Shown piece by piece: positions 45,464-53,043 of a stretch of DNA of 64,000 nt. The stretch's first letter is position 1. Each line of letters starts with the position of its first letter. The position numbers and the translations under genes were made by a program. The stretch comes from an uncultured Clostridia bacterium (GTDB lineage: Bacteria > Bacillota > Clostridia > Christensenellales > UBA1242), in NCBI GenBank assembly GCA_944381185.1, contig CALWKE010000001.1, forward strand, positions 124,001 to 188,000, in the 5' to 3' direction. The notes under the pieces were generated by a model. It was not told the DNA's origin. It did not search any database and was given only the letters and a program-made list of their open reading frames with translations.

Positions 45464-45724
45464 AATAAAAGTCACGGCACAAGCCGTGATTTTTATTTTG
45501 TTTCAGGTGGACTCAAACAATCGACCTTTTGTCACGAGATGTGCAACACTAGAAGAAAATAATTTATTCGAGTAAACGGGTTGCAGCAATTTGGTTTAGA
45601 TTTTTGAGATAAAACTCTTCAAACAGGTTCTTCGTGAATGGCTATTTACGAATTGGTTCTGTTTGATGTGTTTTAGCCAAAAAGATGAACTAAAGTGCGG
45701 GTGTTTGAACCTCAAACTTCCCCC
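45440..45724 (+). mobile_element. tRNA-associated structured element B1
   Basis: First of two tandem copies behind tRNA-Arg. A 31-bp segment (tRNA 3' end plus AAATAAAA) at 45440-45470 recurs exactly at 45725-45755, a period of 285 bp. The unit contains a terminator hairpin (45472-45489), an inverted imperfect T-arm copy (45498-45520, 17 of 23 bases like tRNA-Arg), a segment shared with B2 (TTTTGTCACGAGATGTGCAA), and the family hairpin TCAAACAG/CTGTTTGA (45619-45666) flanked by AAAAC and GTTTT. It ends with ATGAACTAAAGTGCGGGTGTT, like element A. No gene. Confidence 0.7.
45472..45495 (+). terminator. Terminator of tRNA-Arg
   Basis: TCACGGC-ACAA-GCCGTGA hairpin followed by a T-rich tract, nine bases after the tRNA. 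Confidence 0.85.
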
Positions 45725-45984
45725 GTTCGAGTCCCTCGTGGTGCACCAAATAAAAATCCTGCAAATTAGTGCAGGGTTTTTATTTTTTGTTCTACGGGTT
45801 TCAAACAACTGACCTTTTGTCACGAGATGTGCAACACTAAAAGGAAATAATTTATTCGAGTAAACAGATTGTAGCAATTTGGTTTAGATTTTTGCGATAA
45901 AACTCTTCAAACAGGTTCTTCGTGAATGTCTATTCTCGAATTGGTTCTGTTTGATGTGTTTTAGCCAAAAAATTGTGCTTTTTA
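45725..45984 (+). mobile_element. tRNA-associated structured element B2
   Basis: Second tandem copy, starting with the duplicated 3' end of tRNA-Arg including CCA. It has its own, different terminator hairpin (CCTGCA/TGCAGG, 45758-45775), the inverted T-arm-like segment with GTTTCAAACAACTGACC, the shared TTTTGTCACGAGATGTGCAA segment, and the family hairpin (45908-45955). After GTTTTAGCC the similarity stops and no third tRNA end is seen, so the copy is cut at its right end near the DUF1848 gene. Confidence 0.65.
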
Positions 45985-46920
45985 CTACTCATACTCAAAT
46001 TCTAGTTCGGTTTTTCTTTCGTAAATTGTGCCGATAATGGTATCTCTTATCGATTTTTGATGAGATTTTTTTGCATAACAATACCTGCAATCATGAAAGC
46101 AAGTATCATACTGTCCAATGTCAATTGATGGCATACAAAGGCAGTTTTTGCGTTGCCCATCAAGTTTATTGTTTTTGCGTTTGACTTGAATTCCCAAATC
46201 TTTATACCTTTCAGTCAAAAGCTTCTCAAAAATTTCGCCGTCAATGCACTTACTTGGAACAATGCCATATTTTGAGTAATCACTTTCAGCACACGCTTCA
46301 ATTTGAATTTCATTTTCACTAGCAATTTTAGAAATCGCAGACAAAATTCTGTCTTTTTGCTGTTCGCTTGGTTTATGCAAATTCTTATCACAGCCCTTAT
46401 AACTTTCAATCAAAAAACTGATTTTGCAATGTTTGGTGTAACCCTTTAATGCTTTTGCCAAATATTCAAACTTTTCAATATGCCAATTTTCATCAATTCC
46501 GTCAGTGACGAGGATTGGGTCATATCTCCAAATAACAGGGCAGTATTTTGAAAGAATTTTGAAACTTTCAATCCTCTCTTCAAGTGGCGGAAGATTTGCT
46601 TCAATTTCTTTTGGGTAGGCGTTGAGAGTGTAAAGAAAATAATATTTAAAGTCTTTCAATTTATCAAGGCTGTTAAGCATAGGTTTTGGGTTCTTTGTCC
46701 AAAAAACGATACCTTCAATATTTCCAGATGTTTCAACTTTCTTTTCTCCAAGTAAATTTGTTTCAACACTCTCAATCTTCAGCGGTTTAAGTGCAATTTT
46801 TGCAATTTTTTCGTGTGCAATAGGGTTTGGCACCAAAACAAAACCTTGATCTAATTGCTTAAAAAACCAATCACTATAAAACGCAGGAATGTCAGTTCGT
46901 CTTGAAACACTTAAAATCAT
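45985..46920 (-). CDS. DUF1848 family protein with C-terminal cysteine cluster
   Basis: A 311-residue protein of the DUF1848 family. The N-terminal SVSRRTDIPAFYSDWF is the family signature, and GIVFWTKNPKPM follows. The C-terminus has CLCMPSIDIGQYDTC followed by HDCRYCYAK, a cluster with CxxxCxxC spacing that suggests an iron-sulfur site like that of radical SAM enzymes, although placed at the C-terminus. Function is not established. TTGGAG precedes the ATG. The gene abuts the truncated element B2, which covers its 3' side. Confidence 0.8.
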   Translation of the reverse strand: MILSVSRRTDIPAFYSDWFFKQLDQGFVLVPNPIAHEKIAKIALKPLKIESVETNLLGEKKVETSGNIEGIVFWTKNPKPMLNSLDKLKDFKYYFLYTLNAYPKEIEANLPPLEERIESFKILSKYCPVIWRYDPILVTDGIDENWHIEKFEYLAKALKGYTKHCKISFLIESYKGCDKNLHKPSEQQKDRILSAISKIASENEIQIEACAESDYSKYGIVPSKCIDGEIFEKLLTERYKDLGIQVKRKNNKLDGQRKNCLCMPSIDIGQYDTCFHDCRYCYAKKSHQKSIRDTIIGTIYERKTELEFEYE

Positions 46921-46932
46921 ATAAACTCCAAC

Positions 46933-47190
46933 TTATTTTATTTTTCCACTTATAATTATACCTTTTCCATCTAAAATTTCAAAACTATTATAACTAAAAG
47001 AATTTAATTCTCTTCTCAAACTTTTTAAAAAATCCATTTCTTCTTTTGGCATGTGATAGTTATTATTTATCGTATAATCACAAATGATGTAAAAGTTGCT
47101 TTAAACATTCAAATTGTTCTTTTGGTTGAAAATAATCATAAATTTGGCGATGCTTCCCTTTTGGTTTTAACACTTAACATCGCGCCTGTA
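46933..47190 (-). pseudogene. Decayed gene remnant
   Basis: On the minus strand one frame reads KPKGKHRQIYDYF...EQFECLKQLLHHL before a stop, and a second frame carries on with CDYTINNNYHMPKEEMDFL up to the stop at 46933, ending DGKGIIISGKIK. Together they read as the C-terminal part of one protein split by a frameshift, with no usable start. I do not recognise the family. The rest of this 380-bp gap holds only the terminator at 47219. Confidence 0.45.
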
Positions 47191-47218
47191 GAATAATAAT
47201 ATAATCAATTTAAAACAT

Positions 47219-47250
47219 AAAAAAGGTCATAAGATAAGTGACCTTTTTTA
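47219..47250 (-). terminator. Terminator of PRTase-DprA-HAD operon
   Basis: AAAAAGGTCA/TGACCTTTTT hairpin with T-tracts on both strands. Confidence 0.75.
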
Positions 47251-47298
47251 TTTTTTACAAACCATAGAATCAAATTTAGATAAAATTTTAGATTATTA

Positions 47299-47826
47299 TC
47301 AAACCAAGTATCCCCTAACATCAAACTTTTGATTTTTTATAACATCAATAATTTTATAATTTTTGCTTACAAAAAAATCCCTATTATTTTCATAAATAAC
47401 AATTTGTTTTGAATTTACATAATTTTTAAGTTTTGTGATAGATTCTTCAAATGATATTTTTTTATCAAAAATAACTTCTTTAAAATATCTGTCAAGTTTA
47501 CATTCTTCTAATATTTTTAATACTCTTGTTTTATTAGCCTTTGTCCATAAAAAACAATTAGATTTTTTATAAATTTCTAACTTTTTTATAATTAATTCAT
47601 TTAATGTTATTCTATATTTTAACCAATCTTGACAAAAATATAATTGTTTTAGTTCTATAATTTTATCTAATTTTAATTTATCAATAAATTTAAATTTTTC
47701 ACGAGTTAATCTCTCACTTGTCACTATTCTGCTATAACCATATTTCTCAAGTGCAAAATTATATGCATCATTATTTAAATTAGTAGAATTTATAAGAGTA
47801 TCATCAAGATCTACAAAATATTTCAA
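47299..47826 (-). CDS. HAD-family hydrolase
   Basis: A 175-residue small HAD phosphatase. Motif I is FVDLDDTLIN at the N-terminus; motif II Thr is probably in FLWTKANK (about residue 94); an acidic motif IV candidate is IYENNRD. The cap is small. The start is a TTG, one base after the DprA-like stop, with AAGGAA upstream. Third gene of a tight operon with a DprA-like and a PRTase-like gene; it may act on a nucleotide or sugar phosphate linked to those. Confidence 0.75.
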   Translation of the reverse strand: MKYFVDLDDTLINSTNLNNDAYNFALEKYGYSRIVTSERLTREKFKFIDKLKLDKIIELKQLYFCQDWLKYRITLNELIIKKLEIYKKSNCFLWTKANKTRVLKILEECKLDRYFKEVIFDKKISFEESITKLKNYVNSKQIVIYENNRDFFVSKNYKIIDVIKNQKFDVRGYLV

Positions 47827-47827
47827 T

Positions 47828-48661
47828 TTAAAACAATTCCTTTATATTTTTATTTGTTAAAATTTCTGCACCATCATCATTTTGAATTATATTGAGTTCG
47901 AAAATTTTTCTATTTAAATCAGTATTTTTATTAAACATTACATATCTCTTCTTTTTATATTCTTTTGCTTTTTGTAATGCATGACGTGACCCACTATCAC
48001 CATTTTTTCCAGCAAAACTGGCAACTAAAATAACTGCTTTTGAAAATAAAGCTTGAAGTCTATCTCGTTCAATAAATCTCTTTAATCTTTCAAACTTATT
48101 TTTTGGTTCAACAATATATTCTGTTAAAATAAGTCCTTTATTTTTAATTATCTCCTCTGCCAATAATTTATTTTCATTTGGATAAATTTTATCTAAAGTT
48201 GATGGCAGAATTGCAATTGTTTTCCCTTTTAAAGATAAACATGTTTTATGAGCGGTTGTATCACAACCTTTTGCAAGCCCACTAATAATATTTATACCAT
48301 TATTTACTAATTCTTTAACTATTTTTTCTTCTCTTTGTTCAATATCTTTCGTGGGTGTTAAAACCCCTATAATAGCTATATTTTTACTTATGTCTTCAAT
48401 TAAATTAAAATTACCTTTATATGCAAAAATAAAAGGTTTTTCACTATTTTTTATTTTTAAATTAAAGATTGGAAAGTTTCTATCAAAAACAGAAATTAAA
48501 CTAATTTCTTTCTCTTTTAATTCATCTTCGTAAAAAAATAAATCAATGTCTGTGTTATTTATCTTCTTTTCATCAAAAAATTCACGCCAAAACATAGCAT
48601 TTGATTTTATTATACCTTGTTTTATCATTCCGTATAATTTTAATGATATTTTTGAAAACAT
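47828..48661 (-). CDS. DprA/SLOG-family nucleotide-binding protein
   Basis: A 277-residue protein with the DprA Rossmann-like core. Key motifs: NGINIISGLAKGCDTTAHK near residue 130 (in DprA: SGLAxGID..AH), TIAILPSTLDKIYPNEN, LILTEY, and FIERDRLQALFSKAVILV, which matches the FPxRNRIIAGLS block. It lacks the C-terminal winged helix of competence DprA and is not next to topA or smf-type genes. DprA-like proteins in this kind of operon belong to the SLOG superfamily, thought to sense or process nucleotides in anti-phage and stress systems. Its start lies one base after the PRTase stop. Confidence 0.8.
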   Translation of the reverse strand: MFSKISLKLYGMIKQGIIKSNAMFWREFFDEKKINNTDIDLFFYEDELKEKEISLISVFDRNFPIFNLKIKNSEKPFIFAYKGNFNLIEDISKNIAIIGVLTPTKDIEQREEKIVKELVNNGINIISGLAKGCDTTAHKTCLSLKGKTIAILPSTLDKIYPNENKLLAEEIIKNKGLILTEYIVEPKNKFERLKRFIERDRLQALFSKAVILVASFAGKNGDSGSRHALQKAKEYKKKRYVMFNKNTDLNRKIFELNIIQNDDGAEILTNKNIKELF

Positions 48662-48662
48662 A

Positions 48663-49262
48663 TTAACCTCTTGTTTTTGCTATTACATAAAGTATAACAT
48701 CTTTTGCCCCTAAATCAAATAATGTTTGTATACAATCTTCAACAACATTAACATTCGGTGTATAAATATCATCTACCAATATAATATTTTTATCTTTTAT
48801 TCTGTTTTTATTTATTTCACATGTATCTAAAGTTATTCCTTTATATGGAGTCTTACCTGTGTTATTTTCAAGTCTCCAATCATGTGTCGTTTTTGTGTTT
48901 TTTATTCTATGAATAATATTTGTTCCATTTTCAAGACCTAAATTATCAACAATACATGAAATAGCTTTTTTAAATAAAAGCTGTGATTGATTATAACTTT
49001 TCTCTATTTTTGAGCGTGGAATCACACACACTAAATAATTTAAACTATTATTTATTAATTTTTTAATATCTTCAAATGCTTTTTCGTATACTTCAATAAA
49101 ATCATTTACTAAATCTAATTCATTATATTTTTTAGACATATTTTTTAAATGATTAATAAAATCTGGATTACCTTTTTTTTGATAACCAATATATTCACAA
49201 TTATAAAATGCAAAAACATCTCTATTTATATAATTATTCTTTTTAATTATAAACTTTTTCAT
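48663..49262 (-). CDS. Phosphoribosyltransferase-like protein (ComF-like)
   Basis: A 199-residue protein whose C-terminal half has the PRTase fold: NIILVDDIYTPNVNVVEDC near residue 160 corresponds to the PRPP loop DDVxTTGxT, and VIPRSKIEKSYNQSQLLFKK resembles the ComF hood (P.......R.fNq...la). The loop has lost its usual TTG, so PRPP transfer may be weak or absent. An AAGGAG site sets the start. First gene of the three-gene operon. Confidence 0.7.
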   Translation of the reverse strand: MKKFIIKKNNYINRDVFAFYNCEYIGYQKKGNPDFINHLKNMSKKYNELDLVNDFIEVYEKAFEDIKKLINNSLNYLVCVIPRSKIEKSYNQSQLLFKKAISCIVDNLGLENGTNIIHRIKNTKTTHDWRLENNTGKTPYKGITLDTCEINKNRIKDKNIILVDDIYTPNVNVVEDCIQTLFDLGAKDVILYVIAKTRG

Positions 49263-49405
49263 TATTACTCCTTAAATTTATTGTTACATAAACTTTAACA
49301 TATGCTTACCTGTTTTTTATCATTCCCCTGACAATAAATTAGATTTTTATAATAAATTTTATAATCATAATCAAAAGAAATTATGGGAATATTTTCTTTT
49401 TTAAT

Positions 49406-49433
49406 TTGTATTTTTATTCATTATTGATATAAT
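49406..49433 (+). promoter_or_regulatory. Promoter of membrane protein pair
   Basis: TTGTAT, 16-bp spacer, extended -10 TGATATAAT, 17 bp before the start codon. Confidence 0.6.
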
Positions 49434-49450
49434 AAATTTAGGAGAAAAAA

Positions 49451-50203
49451 ATGGATAAGTTACTTAAAAATTTAATAATTCCCTTAATTATTACTCTTGT
49501 TGTTATTATTCTTTTTGTTACGCTTTGCACATTACTATTGAAAAATAAAAGTGAAAAGGCAAAATTATGGCCAGTTAGAATTGTGTTTTTTGTTTTGGTT
49601 GCACTTGAAATTGCCAAAATATTCTATTTGATTGGAAGAGATGACTACTTTTTTCCAAACAGATTTCCGATTGTGTTCTGCTCAATGATAATGTATGCCT
49701 ACCCTATCTTTTGTTTTAAAGAAAACAGATTTTCTGATGTCGCAAAAGGTTTTTCAGTTATCCCTAGCATTTTGGCTTTTATTATGTTTGCGGCAATCCA
49801 GTGGAAATACAACATGTCAATTATGCAAGTCCACAGTTTTATTTATCATGGCTCTATGCTTGCAGTTGCAATTTATCTTTTAACTTCAAAACTTTATAAA
49901 TTTGAATTTAAAAAGTTCTATGGTCAATTTTTAGCAGTTGGTGGCTATCTTTTGATTGCAAGCACCATTAGCCTTTTGATTGGCGGTCCAATTTCTGTGT
50001 TTGCACCCGGTGACCCATATCTTGCATTTTTGTATGATGTTTCAGGTTTTAGCGTCGGCATTTGCATAATGATTGTTGCAGTGTTTGTTGCATATTTCGC
50101 CGTTTATGGAATTATTGAACTATGTTCAAGAGCTCTTAAAAAGAGAAGAGAAAAAAAGTCAAATAGCAATAAAAATGATTTAAAGAAGGTGCAAAATGTT
50201 TGA
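49451..50203 (+). CDS. Multi-pass membrane protein, YwaF/TIGR02206-like
   Basis: A 250-residue protein with six to seven membrane helices and a basic tail. RFPIVFCSMIMYAYPI and QVHSFIYHGSM match the pattern of the YwaF (TIGR02206) family, where the first motif is usually PLHLC. The function of that family is unknown. AGGAG sets the start. The next gene starts inside its last codons, so the two form a translationally coupled pair. Confidence 0.65.
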   Translation: MDKLLKNLIIPLIITLVVIILFVTLCTLLLKNKSEKAKLWPVRIVFFVLVALEIAKIFYLIGRDDYFFPNRFPIVFCSMIMYAYPIFCFKENRFSDVAKGFSVIPSILAFIMFAAIQWKYNMSIMQVHSFIYHGSMLAVAIYLLTSKLYKFEFKKFYGQFLAVGGYLLIASTISLLIGGPISVFAPGDPYLAFLYDVSGFSVGICIMIVAVFVAYFAVYGIIELCSRALKKRREKKSNSNKNDLKKVQNV

Positions 50204-50861
50204 TAGTTTATTTTTAATTTTAATTAGTATTTTTGTTCCAATAATTGTTTTTACAGGTTTTAAAATTTTTAAATGCTCAAATTACCAAAAGTTTTTGAAT
50301 GTTTTAAGCATTGTGCTACTTGCACTTGAAGTATTAAGATTTTTCTATAGCACAACATTTTACACCGATGCAGAAACTCCAAAAGAAGACCTTAAATTTG
50401 GAATTATCACCATTTTATCAATCTTTAGTTTGTTTGCAACTTTTAATAACAGCAAAATTAAAGATAGTTTGAGAAGTATATTTGTTCTTGTTTCACTCTC
50501 ACCAATTATTTTAGGACTATTTGACCCAAGCATATATATAAATTCACTTGATGTTAATGGTGTTTGCAAAGCAATGTTTATGGTTCAATGTGGTTTAACA
50601 CTGGCAATTGCACTGTTCTATGTTCTTGATAACTTGAAAATTAACCCTCTCAACATTCTTTGGTCTGTTATTTTCATTTTAATTTATGTTGGAATTAATG
50701 CTTTAACAATTTGGTATTGGAAAATGAATACCGAATTCAATTTATTATGGTATATGTCTTACCTAACAGTTGTTATATCAATCGCCGTCATGTTTGCAAT
50801 TTACTATATTTATAAATTTTTAACTAACAAAAAAGACAAAAATAAAATAGAAAATAAATAA
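50196..50861 (+). CDS. Multi-pass membrane protein, partner of preceding gene
   Basis: A 221-residue protein with about seven membrane helices and a Lys-rich tail. Its start overlaps the upstream gene by 8 bp with an AAGGTG site. Helix 2 (VLLALEVLRFFYST) resembles the corresponding helix of its neighbour (VLVALEIAKIFYLI), so the two could be distant paralogues forming a heteromer. Function unknown. Confidence 0.6.
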   Translation: MFDSLFLILISIFVPIIVFTGFKIFKCSNYQKFLNVLSIVLLALEVLRFFYSTTFYTDAETPKEDLKFGIITILSIFSLFATFNNSKIKDSLRSIFVLVSLSPIILGLFDPSIYINSLDVNGVCKAMFMVQCGLTLAIALFYVLDNLKINPLNILWSVIFILIYVGINALTIWYWKMNTEFNLLWYMSYLTVVISIAVMFAIYYIYKFLTNKKDKNKIENK

Positions 50862-50893
50862 AAAATAGTCTTCCAAATTTGGAAGACTATTTT
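50862..50893. terminator. Bidirectional terminator
   Basis: AAAATAGTCTTCC/GGAAGACTATTTT, a 13-bp perfect hairpin between convergent genes, overlapping the end of the GNAT gene. Confidence 0.9.
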
Positions 50894-51324
50894 CTTTTCA
50901 TATATAAAATTGGATAGGGATTGCCCTGCTCATCGAGTTCAGTTCGCTTGTAAGTTTCAAAACCCATGCCTTCATAAAACTTAATTGCATTTGGGTTTTG
51001 TTCATTTACACAAAGTTCATTAACACCATAGTTTGTAATTGCAAAGTTTAGCAAAGTTTTACCAATCCCCTGCCCTCTGCGGTTTGATTTAACAAACAAC
51101 ATTTCCAATTTTTTGCCGTCAATTCCCATAAAAGCAATAGGGCTTTTATTATCAAACTCAACAACTAAAATTGGAATATTTTTTATTGCCTGTGGCACAT
51201 ATTCATTTATTTTTTCAATTTCTGCATTTGAGAGAAACTCATGTGACGATCGCACAGAATCTTCCCAAACAGCAACTAGTTCACTTAAAAACTTTTCTCT
51301 TTCGTCTATAACTATTATTTCCAT
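50887..51324 (-). CDS. GNAT-family acetyltransferase
   Basis: A 145-residue N-acetyltransferase. The acetyl-CoA pocket is VKSNRRGQGIGKTLL (RxxGxG/A) near residue 85, followed by NEQNPNAIKFYEGMGF, the standard NxxAxxFYxKxGF block. The substrate is not readable. No SD; TTTACA-N17-TATATT (51360-51332) puts the transcript start one base before the ATG. Confidence 0.9.
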   Translation of the reverse strand: MEIIVIDEREKFLSELVAVWEDSVRSSHEFLSNAEIEKINEYVPQAIKNIPILVVEFDNKSPIAFMGIDGKKLEMLFVKSNRRGQGIGKTLLNFAITNYGVNELCVNEQNPNAIKFYEGMGFETYKRTELDEQGNPYPILYMKRK

Positions 51325-51331
51325 AAAACAA

Positions 51332-51360
51332 AATATATCACACAACAAAAAAATTGTAAA
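51332..51360 (-). promoter_or_regulatory. Leaderless-type promoter of GNAT gene
   Basis: TTTACA, 17-bp spacer, extended -10 TGATATATT, predicted +1 at 51325. Confidence 0.55.
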
Positions 51361-51389
51361 TTACATCTTAAAGTGTTTTTTATATTAAT

Positions 51390-51575
51390 TTTTAACTATT
51401 TATTATCAATCAAATAAATTTAGTTCAATTATTGGAACAATGGACGAATTTAAAATTCTTTGCGAGATTAAAAAAATGTAATTGCAATTTGTCTTATAAC
51501 AAAACTAATGGCGAAAACTCACTAAAAATAAATTGCAATAGTGGCGACTCAAATATTGATTTTGTTAATAAATAA
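51390..51575 (+). pseudogene. Possible gene remnant
   Basis: An open frame of about 60 codons between stops, without a normal start or SD, reading NLVQLLEQWTNLKFF then KKCNCNLSYNKTNGE and ending DFVNK. A hairpin terminator (AAGCCATAA/TTATGGCTT, 51579-51600) follows directly, which suggests the 3' end of a lost gene. Nothing else is seen in this 310-bp gap. Confidence 0.3.
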
Positions 51576-51661
51576 AAAAGCCATAATTAATTTATGGCTT
51601 ATTTTATTGCATAATTATTTTGAAATTATTTAATATAAGTTTAATATATTTAAATTTGCTT

Positions 51662-52195
51662 TTACAAACTTTTGCCAAGTTTGTAGGCTTCGGCTGGATA
51701 TTTTAAACTTCTTGTCATTGACGGAGTGCCACAGCCACGCCCAAGAACCATACCCATATCTTTAAAATTTAGATAACTTACAAGAGTTTTGTAATGAGCT
51801 TCAAGGGCTTCAAAGGTCCAACCGTCACTGTTCCAAGCGACAGCAAGCAGTGCTGATTTCATATTTTTTCGGTTGATTGAACTGTTAAATGAACAAAACC
51901 TATCCACCACAGTTTTTAATTGTGCCGTCATTCCATAATAATAAAGTGGCGTTGCAAAAACAACCATATCAGTAGATAACATTTCTGACCTAATTTTTTG
52001 CATATCATCTTTTTGAACACATGGACCTTCATAGCCACAGGCAACACAACCACCACACGCACCAATATTCATGTGTGCAACATTAAAAATTTCAACTTCA
52101 TGCCCTGCTTCGGTTGCACCTTTTTTAAACTCATTTGCTAAAATACTAGTTGAACCATTCATGTTTGGGCTTCCCATTAAAACAATTATCTTCAT
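51662..52195 (-). CDS. NAD(P)H-dependent flavin reductase, flavodoxin fold
   Basis: A 177-residue protein of the NADPH-dependent FMN reductase superfamily. GSPNMNGSTSILANEF is the FMN-phosphate loop; CGGCVACGYEGPC carries three to four cysteines typical of the iron-sulfur flavoprotein branch; TPLYYYGMTAQLKTVVDR follows. Start at 52195 with an AAGGAG site. Related to the gene at 52438-52980 but divergent enough to have a separate substrate. Confidence 0.9.
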   Translation of the reverse strand: MKIIVLMGSPNMNGSTSILANEFKKGATEAGHEVEIFNVAHMNIGACGGCVACGYEGPCVQKDDMQKIRSEMLSTDMVVFATPLYYYGMTAQLKTVVDRFCSFNSSINRKNMKSALLAVAWNSDGWTFEALEAHYKTLVSYLNFKDMGMVLGRGCGTPSMTRSLKYPAEAYKLGKSL

Positions 52196-52208
52196 AAGTT
52201 TCTCCTTT

Positions 52209-52345
52209 TTAATTTTCAAGTGACAATGTGACCGAAACGTCGCCGTCTCCCAAAATTGACATAAGTTCACTTTGTGATGTGTTTAATTTTAAAATTTGAT
52301 TTTCACTGTTTTAATTACTTCTTTAATTTCTTTTAATAGCCAATT
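52209..52345 (-). pseudogene. Possible gene remnant
   Basis: A short frame without start ends ELMSILGDGDVSVTLSLEN and a second frame just upstream reads WLLKEIKEVIKT, as if one C-terminus had been split by a frameshift. The evidence is thin. Confidence 0.25.
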
Positions 52346-52437
52346 ATAGTGAAAACTGAACATAATATTAATAAATAAAAAATTACTTTATTTTGTATAA
52401 TTTTCATTAATTTACCAACTTTTATACATTTTAATTA

Positions 52438-52980
52438 TTATTTTATAGATTTACCCATGTTGTAGGCTTCATCTAAAAGTTTTGGCATTGACTTTGTTTG
52501 ATTTGGTTCATCAGCACCAACTCCGTAGATGACACCTTTAAGTTCAACACCATCAAAACATTCAATCCAACCACCAAGTCCACTTATTGCCCTGTCAAGT
52601 GCCTGCTTTTCACCATCGGCACAAGTTGCAATCAAATATATATCTTTAAAATTATAATCTGACACAAAAAGTGGGTTGCCCCTGTCAAGCAATGTTTTCA
52701 TTTGCCCCGACATTTCATAATAATAAATTGGAGTTGCAAAAACAATTACATCTGCATTTTGCATTTTATGCACAATTTCATTTGAGTCATCTTTAATCAC
52801 GCACTCTTTTGTTTTTTGACAAGATAAACAGCCAATGCAAAAATTGATTTTCTTGCCTTTCAAACTAATAAACTCAACCTGATTGCCAACACTTTTTGCT
52901 CCTTCGGCAAATTTTTCTGCCAACACTTCGCTGTTACTACCTGCACGCAAACTTGTTGAAATAACTAAAACATTTTTCAT
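52438..52980 (-). CDS. NAD(P)H-dependent flavin reductase, flavodoxin fold
   Basis: A 180-residue FMN reductase-like protein: TSLRAGSNSEVLAEKF (FMN loop), CIGCLSCQKTKEC with a cysteine cluster, TPIYYYEMSGQMKTLLDR. The start at 52980 has an AAAGGTG site. It is transcribed divergently from a MerR gene, from a promoter with the 19-bp spacer and central dyad typical of MerR-activated promoters, so it is probably induced by that regulator in response to a thiol-reactive, quinone or metal signal. Confidence 0.9.
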   Translation of the reverse strand: MKNVLVISTSLRAGSNSEVLAEKFAEGAKSVGNQVEFISLKGKKINFCIGCLSCQKTKECVIKDDSNEIVHKMQNADVIVFATPIYYYEMSGQMKTLLDRGNPLFVSDYNFKDIYLIATCADGEKQALDRAISGLGGWIECFDGVELKGVIYGVGADEPNQTKSMPKLLDEAYNMGKSIK

Positions 52981-53043
52981 AAACACCTTTCCCTTTTCCA
53001 TTAAATATATTGACATAACCACCAAAGTAATATTATCATTTAT

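Noticed and set aside
45596-45877. 93-codon minus-strand frame over elements B1 and B2
   Set aside because: It reads through tRNA-derived and hairpin sequence, has no SD and is not kept in element A.
48663-49262. Reading the PRTase and DprA-like genes as competence comF and dprA
   Set aside because: The DprA-like protein lacks the winged helix, the PRTase lacks the ComF zinc finger and intact PRPP loop, and no other competence genes are near.
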